From: an uncultured Clostridia bacterium
GTDB lineage: Bacteria; Bacillota; Clostridia; Oscillospirales; Acutalibacteraceae
Direction: 5' to 3'
DNA length: 15,653 nucleotides
Assembly: GCA_937916195.1 (NCBI GenBank)
Contig: CALFTO010000100.1
Span: 1-15,653, forward strand
The notes beneath the pieces were generated by a model, which saw nothing but the letters and a program-made list of their open reading frames with translations, had not been told where the DNA came from and did not search any database. The position numbers and the translations under genes were made by a program. Below, piece after piece: positions 7,524-13,139 of the stretch (position 1 is its first letter; the number at the start of each line of letters is the position of its first letter).

Positions 7524-8639
7524 TTACTGTTGGTTCATATTATCCGTGGTGTTTGTTTCGGTTGAAGTTTCTGATGATTGTGGAATAGTTGTACTCTCGG
7601 TTGGCTGAGGCTTTGTTGTGCTCTCAGGCTCTTGAGGTGTAGTTGAACTCTCAGGCTCTTGAGGTGTGGTTGTGCTCTCAGGTGTTTGAGTTGTAGTCTC
7701 GGTTGGCTGAGGCTTTGTTGTGCTTTCAGGCTTTGTAGTACTTTCGGGTTTTGGTTTGTTAACCTGAGTTGCTGCAAAAGCTTCGAGAGTAGCAATCCAC
7801 ACGTCAGCTCCCGCTGCACTTAAATGCACGTAATTGTCACTACTGAAACTTGGTCTAAGACCATTGTTTGAGTCTTTTAAATTTGTTGCTACGTCAACAT
7901 AAATACAATTATTTTTTGCTGCATAGCTTTTAAGGATTGCGTTGTATTCATCTATTGAAGTGTTGTTAAGCTTTCCTCTTTCTGAACCGTTGACAATGGG
8001 CGTCATAGACTGAATGTAAATTTTCACCTTTGGTGATTTTTTGCGAATACGCTTGACAAGGGTCATTACGTTATCTGCACTGCCCTTTAATCCGTAAATG
8101 TTAAGGTCGTTCATGCCTAACATAATAAATACTTTTTTTACTCCGGATGCTTTAACTGCATCTTCGGGGGACATCTCTTTGCCTTGGTATGTAAGAAGCA
8201 TTGTGCCTTTTATTGCGTGTCCGGAACCATAACTTCCTCTTACAAGATAAGTTGCACCGGGGAACTTTTTCTTGCTTATAGCTCGTACTTTCATTCCCAT
8301 ACTTACTGAATCGCCGATAAATGCTGCATCCTGATAAAATTTGTCTGCGGCGGTTTTGGCTGCGCTAGAACTAACAAATATTTTGTCACTATTTGAATTG
8401 CCTTTTACAGGTTTCTTTGTAGTGCCTTCACCTTTGTTAGTGGGTTTGTTTTCGGCTTTAGTTGTTGATTCGGTTGTTTCTGTTGTGCTTTCGGTTGTTG
8501 ACGATGTTTCTGTTTCAGATGTTGATTCCTGAACTGATTCTGAAGGCTTTTCTTGGGGTTTTACCTGTGAACAACCTGCAAAAACACCGCTTATTAAGAT
8601 AGCCACTGCCATCAATATACATAATAACTTACATTTCAA
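7524..8639 (-). CDS. SGNH/GDSL hydrolase lipoprotein with Thr/Pro/Glu-rich linkers at both ends
   Basis: A 371-residue secreted esterase-like protein. Seen: a signal peptide with a lipobox-like FAGC (Cys23), a Ser/Thr/Glu linker (about 33-85), an SGNH hydrolase domain (about 88-292) and a repetitive Thr/Pro/Glu/Ser tail (296-371). The four catalytic blocks are present: IGDSVSMG with Ser111, an oxyanion Gly after it, LGMND with Gly175 and Asn177, and DNYVH with Asp268 and His272. Such enzymes add or remove acyl groups on carbohydrates; beside an MBOAT gene it is probably an acetyl transferase or deacetylase for the same polymer. The start is a TTG at 8639 with a GGTGAT ribosome binding site 5 bases upstream; the next Met would destroy the signal peptide. 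It is the first gene of the cluster and has its own promoter. The disordered tail has no sorting motif. Confidence 0.85.
   Translation of the reverse strand: MKCKLLCILMAVAILISGVFAGCSQVKPQEKPSESVQESTSETETSSTTESTTETTESTTKAENKPTNKGEGTTKKPVKGNSNSDKIFVSSSAAKTAADKFYQDAAFIGDSVSMGMKVRAISKKKFPGATYLVRGSYGSGHAIKGTMLLTYQGKEMSPEDAVKASGVKKVFIMLGMNDLNIYGLKGSADNVMTLVKRIRKKSPKVKIYIQSMTPIVNGSERGKLNNTSIDEYNAILKSYAAKNNCIYVDVATNLKDSNNGLRPSFSSDNYVHLSAAGADVWIATLEAFAATQVNKPKPESTTKPESTTKPQPTETTTQTPESTTTPQEPESSTTPQEPESTTKPQPTESTTIPQSSETSTETNTTDNMNQQ
7593..7757 (-). repeat. In-frame tandem repeat encoding a Thr/Pro/Glu/Ser tail
   Basis: Units of about 27 bases recur head to tail inside the 3' end of the GDSL lipoprotein gene. 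The two best copies are 7621-7647 and 7648-7674 (22 of 27 bases or better), each encoding nine residues of the type SSTTPQEPE. A longer near-identical block ending in GGTTGGCTGAGGCTTTG occurs at about 7598-7616 and again at about 7705-7723. All unit lengths keep the frame, so copy number can change without breaking the protein. Confidence 0.8.
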
Positions 8640-8650
8640 CTTGTATCACC

Positions 8651-8666
8651 ATTTTTCGCGAAAAAT
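8651..8666. promoter_or_regulatory. Perfect 16-bp palindrome, candidate operator of the acetylation cluster
   Basis: ATTTTTCGCGAAAAAT is its own reverse complement with no centre gap. It lies about 6 to 21 bases past the predicted transcription start and touches the GGTGAT ribosome binding site (8650-8645) of the GDSL lipoprotein gene. It could be a repressor site or, as RNA, a small hairpin limiting ribosome access. Confidence 0.5.
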
Positions 8667-8678
8667 AACAATACAATA

Positions 8679-8707
8679 ATTATAATACTTTCTTTTGACG
8701 ATTGCAA
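8679..8707 (-). promoter_or_regulatory. Sigma-A-type promoter of the GDSL-DUF4358-MBOAT-DHHW cluster
   Basis: Read on the minus strand: -35 TTGCAA at 8707-8702, a 17-base spacer, and a perfect -10 TATAAT at 8684-8679. This predicts a start near 8672 and a leader of about 33 bases before the TTG at 8639. The promoter sits just after the terminator of the upstream gene, so the cluster is an independent transcription unit. Confidence 0.8.
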
Positions 8708-8718
8708 TGGTAAACTAA

Positions 8719-8756
8719 CAAAAACTCCCTACAGAATTAATCTGCAGGGAGTTTTT
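8719..8756 (-). terminator. Intrinsic terminator after the serine hydrolase gene
   Basis: A 14-bp stem (8721-8734 with 8742-8755) with a 7-base loop, ending in a run of five T on the minus strand. One position is a G:U pair on minus-strand RNA but an A:C mismatch on plus-strand RNA, which supports minus-strand use. It begins 9 bases past the stop at 8765. Confidence 0.88.
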
Positions 8757-8764
8757 ATAAAGGA

Positions 8765-10369
8765 CTATAAGTTTTCATTAAAATCGGATTTTCTTTTTTC
8801 AATGAATTTGCCGTGGTGCTTGGGCTCCACAAGTGGCGGGAGTAGTTGTAAGAATTTTTTAAATGCTTCGCACACGGGTTTAATCGGGATAACTTGGTCG
8901 AAAAATCCGCCCAGAGAGGCGAGAATATCGCCAACATATGGGGTGCTTGAGGGCAGCATCGTCACTTTATCCTTGGGCAAAAAGCTGAAAATAAGATTTC
9001 TCTTGCCTACGGTCTGAATTGGTCGGATTGACACAAGCAGACTATTGTCGTCAAGCCATGTGGCGTTCGCACAAACCTTGAATTCCGTTTTGCCCAGCGT
9101 CATTGTGGAGTATCGGTAATGACCGTCCATACCAAGCGGAATTTTATTGGTTTCGTCGCCCTCACTCCACTTAAATGTACATTCCTCGCCGTTGAAATCG
9201 AATTTTACCATATCAATATTGCCCGCTCTGTCCGACATCATATAGGTGATTGCCATTGGCAGAACACTTACGGGGAAGCCCACTAAATCAAGCAAAATTT
9301 TCTTGCGGAATTTTATATATCTATTGTTGATTTCATCCTCACGGGCGGGGTGCTCGCTGAATGCGGGTGGATTTGCAGGCTCGGTCTCGAATTTTGCCTC
9401 GTCTTCTACTTCCTCAAATGCCTTGGGGAAGAAATCCCATATGCAGTCAAGTCCGTCTTGCTCAACGGGGATTGAAGCAGTACAAACCACTACTGCGTTG
9501 TGTTCGGGAAAGGTGATGCCAAACTGTGAGAACATTCCGTCGGCACGGTATCCACCATTTTTGTTCATCCAGAAGCAATAGCCGTAGCCCACAGAAGAAT
9601 CTGTGCCCGGTCTGTTATATGAATTGTCAATCTGCACACTTGTGGCTTCTTTAACCCACTCGGCAGGGATAACCTGCTGACCTTTATACTTACCGCCATT
9701 AAGGTAGCAAAGCATAAATTTTGCCAAATCCTCGGTCTTGATGTAAAGTCCCCAACCGCCTGCCTCAATGCCGTTTTCGTTGGTTTCCCATACGGGATAA
9801 TCAATTCCCAACGGCTCAAAAAGGCGGGGCTCAAGATAATCGCGCATACACATACCTGTAACGCGGTTGATAATTGCCGAGAGCATAAAAATATTTTCGT
9901 TTATATAAAGGAATTTTTCGCCGGGCTCAAATCCCCAAGGAGCGTTTATGTAATTCTCAATCCAGTCGATTTTTGATTTATCAGAGAGAAAACTTGGTTG
10001 TTTGCCCGCACTCATTCTCAAAAGATTGCGAATTGTCAATTTTTCAAATCTTTCGTCAGGCTTTTTAGGTGTATAATCGGGGAAAAAGTCCAAAAGCTTA
10101 TCGTCAAGAGATAAAAGCCCCTCGCTGATTGCAAATCCGATTGCCGTTGAGGTAAATGACTTGCTGACAGAATAAACCATATGTGTGGTGTCCTTGTCAT
10201 AGGGTGCGTTGTACCACTCAAGAGCCACCTTGCCGTTACGAACAACCATGAGGCTGTGATATTCCAAATCTCTGTTTTTGGCTTCTGCTAAAAATTCATT
10301 TACGATTTTAGCCGAAACTCCTGCACTTTGCGGTGTGCGTGCGCGTGGTAATACCTTTGAAGCTGCCAT
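8765..10369 (-). CDS. Serine hydrolase, class C beta-lactamase / penicillin-binding-protein-like family
   Basis: A 534-residue protein whose first 310 residues or so form a serine beta-lactamase-like domain. Counting from the ATG at 10369: the Ser-x-x-Lys motif is SVSK at 67-70 (nucleophile Ser67, base Lys70), the Tyr-x-Asn motif is YIN at 155-157, and the third motif region is around ADGMFSQFG at 276-284. There is no signal peptide, so it acts in the cytoplasm, which argues for an esterase, amidase or peptidase rather than antibiotic defence. A further 220 residues follow, including a strand-rich part (about 380-480) and an amphipathic, basic C-terminus. An upstream Met at 10432 is in frame, but 10369 is chosen because GGAGGA lies 6-7 bases before it and the predicted promoter overlaps the longer start. 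It is a single-gene unit, divergent from yabP. Confidence 0.85.
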   Translation of the reverse strand: MAASKVLPRARTPQSAGVSAKIVNEFLAEAKNRDLEYHSLMVVRNGKVALEWYNAPYDKDTTHMVYSVSKSFTSTAIGFAISEGLLSLDDKLLDFFPDYTPKKPDERFEKLTIRNLLRMSAGKQPSFLSDKSKIDWIENYINAPWGFEPGEKFLYINENIFMLSAIINRVTGMCMRDYLEPRLFEPLGIDYPVWETNENGIEAGGWGLYIKTEDLAKFMLCYLNGGKYKGQQVIPAEWVKEATSVQIDNSYNRPGTDSSVGYGYCFWMNKNGGYRADGMFSQFGITFPEHNAVVVCTASIPVEQDGLDCIWDFFPKAFEEVEDEAKFETEPANPPAFSEHPAREDEINNRYIKFRKKILLDLVGFPVSVLPMAITYMMSDRAGNIDMVKFDFNGEECTFKWSEGDETNKIPLGMDGHYRYSTMTLGKTEFKVCANATWLDDNSLLVSIRPIQTVGKRNLIFSFLPKDKVTMLPSSTPYVGDILASLGGFFDQVIPIKPVCEAFKKFLQLLPPLVEPKHHGKFIEKRKSDFNENL

Positions 10370-10404
10370 ATTTAATCCTCCAACAAATTTTACAGTATAT
10401 TCCA

Positions 10405-10432
10405 ATTTTAGCACAGTTATGTGAACTTGCAA
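10405..10432 (-). promoter_or_regulatory. Predicted sigma-A-type promoter of the serine hydrolase gene
   Basis: Minus strand: -35 TTGCAA at 10432-10427, a 16-base spacer, and -10 TAAAAT at 10410-10405, about 36 bases before the ATG at 10369. The -35 hexamer is identical to that of the acetylation cluster. It occupies one side of a 147-base divergent intergenic region; the other side holds the yabP promoter. Confidence 0.6.
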
Positions 10433-10456
10433 CGGTTAAGTTAAAAAACAACTAAT

Positions 10457-10485
10457 GAATAGTTTTCACTTCATTTGCATACATA
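10457..10485 (+). promoter_or_regulatory. Candidate sigma-E (sporulation, mother cell) promoter of yabPQ
   Basis: GAATAGT at 10457-10463 matches six of seven positions of the sigma-E -35 pattern (K-M-ATATT). It is followed by a 14-base spacer and CATACATA at 10478-10485, which matches seven of eight positions of the -10 pattern. The predicted start near 10492 is about 25 bases before the yabP ATG. In Bacillus subtilis yabP is known to be sigma-E dependent, which supports the reading. Confidence 0.5.
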
Positions 10486-10516
10486 TTTACAAGCAAGTAA
10501 AATACGGAGGTATACT

Positions 10517-10801
10517 ATGATTTCAGACGAGAAAAACATTCAAAAACTGCCACATAATATTATTATGGAGGACAGGCGCAAGCTTTCGGTTTCAGGGGTT
10601 ACTGATATTGACTCTTTTGATGAGCAGACCGTTATTGCCATAACACAGCAGGGGGAGCTCACAATCCGCGGGTGGAATTTGCACATAACAAGGCTTAATT
10701 TGGAGCAAAGTGAATTGATGGTTGACGGCGAAATCTCATCACTTACATATACTGACACTCGCCCGCAGGCAAAAGGCTTTTTTTCAAAGGTGCTTCGATG
10801 A
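10517..10801 (+). CDS. yabP: Sporulation protein YabP
   Basis: A 94-residue protein of the YabP/YqfC family, needed in Bacillus for spore formation in the mother cell. Seen: LPHNIIMEDRRKLSVSGVTD at about 10-29, then FDEQTVIAITQQGELTIRG, and a short strand-rich end SSLTYTD, all characteristic of this small all-beta family. The ATG at 10517 is chosen because a perfect GGAGG lies about 7 bases upstream; an in-frame ATG at 10475 would add 14 residues unlike the family and would lie upstream of the predicted transcript start. The stop overlaps the yabQ start by four bases. The order yabP-yabQ-divIC-yabR is the same as in Bacillus, which strengthens the call and shows that the organism belongs to an endospore-forming lineage. 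Confidence 0.93.
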   Translation: MISDEKNIQKLPHNIIMEDRRKLSVSGVTDIDSFDEQTVIAITQQGELTIRGWNLHITRLNLEQSELMVDGEISSLTYTDTRPQAKGFFSKVLR

Positions 10802-11355
10802 CCGACTATTTATACAGCTTAAGTCTTGCCCAGCAGACAAAAGGATTTTTGCTCTCGCTTGGTATGGGCTTTCTTTTGGGAATTCTCTACGATTTAATAA
10901 GAATAATCCGCATAAGTATTTCGCGTGGCAAGACGGCGGTAATAATATGTGATATTATTTTTTGCGCTTTTGCCTGCCTTTTCACTTTTCTGTTTTGTCT
11001 TACTGTCAATGAGGGTGAAATCCGCCTTTATTTAGTGCTCGGTGAGATTGCGGGGTTTTTCACATATTACTTTTCACTTGGGGCAGTAATCTTTTCTTGC
11101 AGTGAAAAAATTATTGGTTTTATTAAAAAGTTATTCAGGTCGGTTTTCGGCGTAATTTTGTTCCCTTTTAAATGGATTTTTGAGAAAATCTGGAAAGTCT
11201 TCAACAAATTACTCAAAAAAAGTCGAAAAAACACCAAAAAAGTAAAAAATAAATCAAAATTCCTCTTGAAAGTCAACAAACTATTGTTGTATAATCTATT
11301 TGTTAAAAAGCGCAATCCGGTGGATGACGAAGAATTTGAAAGTGAGGAAGTGTGA
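10798..11355 (+). CDS. yabQ: Spore cortex biosynthesis protein YabQ
   Basis: A 185-residue membrane protein, in Bacillus required for cortex formation around the forespore. Seen: four hydrophobic segments (about 16-37, 47-69, 76-98 and 108-128), the family block GMGFLLGILYDLIRIIR at 23-39, then a long, very basic stretch (about 130-165, many Lys) and an acidic tail ending DDEEFESEEV. The tail is cytoplasmic and longer than the minimal family core. The ATG overlaps the yabP stop, so the two are coupled. The 3' part of the gene holds a predicted sigma-A promoter for divIC, and its TGA overlaps a possible GTG start of divIC. Confidence 0.9.
   Translation: MTDYLYSLSLAQQTKGFLLSLGMGFLLGILYDLIRIIRISISRGKTAVIICDIIFCAFACLFTFLFCLTVNEGEIRLYLVLGEIAGFFTYYFSLGAVIFSCSEKIIGFIKKLFRSVFGVILFPFKWIFEKIWKVFNKLLKKSRKNTKKVKNKSKFLLKVNKLLLYNLFVKKRNPVDDEEFESEEV
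11266..11295 (+). promoter_or_regulatory. Predicted sigma-A promoter inside yabQ, driving divIC-yabR
   Basis: TTGAAA at 11266-11271, an 18-base spacer and a perfect TATAAT at 11290-11295 lie inside the yabQ coding sequence. The predicted start near 11302 is about 55 bases before the divIC ATG. It would let the cell-division gene be transcribed during growth while yabPQ remain under sporulation control. Confidence 0.6.
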
Positions 11356-11357
11356 CT

Positions 11358-11666
11358 ATGGCAAAGAAAAAAGCCGCACCTAAAAAAGTGCAGAAAAGAA
11401 GCTTTATTCTTACTCTCGGCATTATTTTGCTTGCAGGCTATTTTGTAATTTCCATAATCAGTCTTCAGGCAACAATCAAAGAACGCCGTGCCGAGTTGGA
11501 ACAGAAAAACGCCGCATATGAGCAGCAGTTGGCTGACAATGAGCGTCTGCAATCCATAGTTGACGATGAAGACAAAAGCGAATATATGGAGCAGGTTGCA
11601 CGCGAAAAACTTGGCTTTGTTATGCCCGGCGAAAAAGTGTTCTACGACGTAACACCAGGGGCATAA
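11358..11666 (+). CDS. divIC: Septum formation initiator DivIC/FtsB-like protein
   Basis: A 102-residue bitopic division protein that works with FtsL and DivIB/FtsQ in the divisome. Seen: a very basic cytoplasmic N-terminus (Lys-rich, 1-17), one membrane span (about 18-36), an extracytoplasmic coiled coil rich in Glu, Gln and Ala (about 40-75), and the characteristic end YMEQVAREKLGFVMPGEKVF (77-96). The ATG at 11358 is chosen over the GTG at 11352 that overlaps the yabQ stop, because the AGGAAG at 11345-11350 is 7 bases from the ATG but only one base from the GTG. The location after yabQ is conserved in endospore formers. Confidence 0.9.
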   Translation: MAKKKAAPKKVQKRSFILTLGIILLAGYFVISIISLQATIKERRAELEQKNAAYEQQLADNERLQSIVDDEDKSEYMEQVAREKLGFVMPGEKVFYDVTPGA

Positions 11667-11685
11667 TTAGGAGGCATTGCATTTC

Positions 11686-12135
11686 ATGCAAATTGACATC
11701 GGTTCCATTCATGATGGAACAGTGACGGGGTTAACCAAATTCGGTGCTTTTGTTAAGCTCGAAGGCGGTGTTTCGGGAATGGTACATATTTCCGAGGTAG
11801 CAAATGAATATGTCAGCGACATTTCACAGCATCTTTCAGAGGGTGACAAGGTTAAGGTCAAGGTAATTGAAATTAACGAAAAGGGCAAAATCAGTCTTTC
11901 AATCAAAAAGGCACAGCCCGAGCCTGAAAAACCAAAGGCTCAAAAGCCTAAGTTTCAGAAAAACGCTAACCGCGGTTGGCAGGGTAAGGCAGAGCCTGAG
12001 CAGTCAGGTCCAATGTCTTTTGAAGATATGATGGCGAAGTTTAAGGCTCAGAGTGAAGACAAAATGAGCGACATTAAACGAAGCTCTGACCGTCGTGGCG
12101 GCAACACAGGCTACCGCAGAGGTAATAAGTCATAA
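11686..12135 (+). CDS. yabR: S1-domain RNA-binding protein YabR
   Basis: A 149-residue cytoplasmic protein with one S1 RNA-binding domain (1-74) followed by a basic, Pro/Lys/Gln/Arg-rich tail. Seen: the S1 pattern IGSIHDGTVTGLTKFGAFVK (5-24), then GGVSGMVHISEV (27-38), and EGDKVKVKVIEINEKGKISL (52-71). The tail (75-149) looks disordered and ends with Arg/Gly-rich RRGGNTGYRRGNKS, which could add RNA affinity. The ATG at 11686 fits the family N-terminus; AGGAGG at 11669-11674 is 11 bases away, slightly long, whereas an in-frame TTG at 11677 would be only 2 bases away. It follows divIC by 19 bases. In Bacillus yabR is the next gene after divIC; its cellular role is not settled. Confidence 0.88.
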   Translation: MQIDIGSIHDGTVTGLTKFGAFVKLEGGVSGMVHISEVANEYVSDISQHLSEGDKVKVKVIEINEKGKISLSIKKAQPEPEKPKAQKPKFQKNANRGWQGKAEPEQSGPMSFEDMMAKFKAQSEDKMSDIKRSSDRRGGNTGYRRGNKS

Positions 12136-12140
12136 ATAAT

Positions 12141-12172
12141 AGGGCAGTATAAAAATACTGCCCTTTAGTTTT
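12141..12172 (+). terminator. Hairpin after yabR with a weak T tract, abutting the fumarase ribosome binding site
   Basis: A perfect 10-bp stem (12141-12150 with 12155-12164) with a 4-base A loop is followed by TTAGTTTT. The T tract is interrupted, so termination may be partial. The AGGTGA ribosome binding site of the next gene begins immediately after it. Confidence 0.7.
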
Positions 12173-12183
12173 AGGTGAACAAA

Positions 12184-13026
12184 ATGAGAGAAATCAGTTT
12201 TTCACAAATTTCAGATACAGTTCGCGACCTTTGTATAAAGGCGAACAAAATTCTGCCCACGGATTTAACACAATGTATTGCTTGCGGGTTTGAAAATGAA
12301 GAAAAAGAATTGCCAAAAAGCATAATGAGTGACATTCTCAAAAATCTTGATTGCGCAAAGGAAATGGATATTCCCATTTGTCAGGATACGGGAATGGCGA
12401 TTGTCTTTGTTGAATTGGGGCAAGAAGTGCATATTGTCGGCGGCGACTATGAAGCTGCAATCAACGACGGTGTGCGTCGAGGATATATTGACGGACTTTT
12501 ACGCAAATCCATTGTGGGCGACCCGCTCAAAAGGGTAAATACCGATGATAATACCCCCGCGGTAATTCATACCCGAATTGTCAGCGGTGACAAAATTAAA
12601 ATCACAGTTGCACCCAAGGGCTTCGGCAGTGAAAATATGAGCAGAATTAAAATGTTCACACCATCTGCGACGAAAGATGATATTGTGGATTTTGTGGTTG
12701 AAACCGTAAAAATTGCAGGGGGTAACCCTTGCCCGCCAATAGTTTTGGGTGTGGGTATCGGCTCAAGCTTTGAGGGTTGTGCAATACTTTCTAAAAAAGC
12801 ACTTTGCAGAAGTGTTAAAGTGCGAAATCCCAAGCCTTTATATGCTGAACTTGAAAAAATAATGCTTGAAAAAATCAATGAAACTGATATTGGTCCGCAG
12901 GGCTTTGGCGGTAAAACCACCGCCCTTGCGGTGAATATTGAAGAAGCGCCAACGCATATTGCAGGCTTGCCCGTTGCGGTAAATGTGGGCTGTCACGTGA
13001 CAAGGCACGCAGAGACAATAATATAA
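12184..13026 (+). CDS. Fumarate hydratase class I, alpha (catalytic N-terminal) subunit
   Basis: A 280-residue subunit of the oxygen-sensitive [4Fe-4S] hydratase that interconverts fumarate and malate (or, in the related tartrate dehydratase, tartrate and oxaloacetate). Seen: PICQDTGMA (64-72), GNPCPPIVLGVGIGSSFEG (180-198), QGFGGKTTALAV (239-250) and VNVGCHVTRHAE (266-277). Cys66, Cys183 and Cys270 have the spacing of the three cluster ligands of class I fumarases. The ATG at 12184 is preferred because AGGTGA is 5-6 bases upstream; a GTG at 12175 sits inside that site. In two-subunit enzymes the beta gene normally follows directly, but here the next gene is hpf, so the partner must be encoded elsewhere. 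Fumarase and tartrate dehydratase cannot be separated from one subunit. Confidence 0.88.
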   Translation: MREISFSQISDTVRDLCIKANKILPTDLTQCIACGFENEEKELPKSIMSDILKNLDCAKEMDIPICQDTGMAIVFVELGQEVHIVGGDYEAAINDGVRRGYIDGLLRKSIVGDPLKRVNTDDNTPAVIHTRIVSGDKIKITVAPKGFGSENMSRIKMFTPSATKDDIVDFVVETVKIAGGNPCPPIVLGVGIGSSFEGCAILSKKALCRSVKVRNPKPLYAELEKIMLEKINETDIGPQGFGGKTTALAVNIEEAPTHIAGLPVAVNVGCHVTRHAETII

Positions 13027-13063
13027 AACATTGTAAAAATTAAATAAAATTTCTCAAAACTAC

Positions 13064-13092
13064 TTTATTTTTCTGTGCATTTATGCTACACT
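13064..13092 (+). promoter_or_regulatory. Predicted extended -10 sigma-A promoter of hpf
   Basis: TTTATT at 13064-13069, a 17-base spacer and TACACT at 13087-13092, with an extended -10 TG at 13084-13085. The predicted start is near 13099, about 40 bases before the GTG of hpf. No sigma-H-like site, as used by the Bacillus homologue, was seen. Confidence 0.55.
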
Positions 13093-13093
13093 G

Positions 13094-13119
13094 TAATTAA
13101 ACAGAGAACTGTTCAATTA
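13094..13119. promoter_or_regulatory. 11-bp inverted repeat at the hpf transcription start
   Basis: TAATTAAACAG (13094-13104) and CTGTTCAATTA (13109-13119) are inverted copies with a single mismatch, separated by four bases. The repeat begins just after the predicted -10 and ends before the AAAGGAG ribosome binding site, where an operator or a short leader hairpin would act. Confidence 0.4.
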
Positions 13120-13139
13120 AATATAAAGGAGATGTCGTT

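Noticed and set aside
7593..7757. Possible CRISPR-like direct repeats
   Set aside because: The units are contiguous without unique spacers and encode an in-frame low-complexity tail.
7535..7819. A 94-codon minus-strand open frame rich in Gln, Leu and Arg
   Set aside because: It is the out-of-frame reading of the Thr/Pro/Glu repeat of the GDSL lipoprotein; its composition merely reflects the repeat.
9246..9581. A 111-codon plus-strand open frame
   Set aside because: It lies opposite the serine hydrolase gene, has no ribosome binding site or recognisable domain, and the hydrolase frame is clearly the real one.
10370..10432. Longer serine hydrolase start at 10432
   Set aside because: The extra residues overlap the predicted promoter, and a strong GGAGGA site precedes the ATG at 10369.
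10475..10516. Longer yabP start at the ATG at 10475
   Set aside because: The added residues are unlike YabP, the ATG lies inside the predicted promoter, and the GGAGG before 10517 marks the later start.
11067..11552. A 161-codon minus-strand open frame
   Set aside because: It is antisense to yabQ and divIC, both recognisable; its Phe/Leu/Ser-rich sequence is the complement of Lys-rich coding.
12567..12920. A 117-codon minus-strand open frame
   Set aside because: Antisense to the conserved core of the fumarase alpha subunit, with no supporting signals.
13027..13139. Possible beta subunit or small gene between the fumarase gene and hpf
   Set aside because: Only AT-rich promoter and leader sequence is present; the longest frame from a ribosome binding site is three codons.
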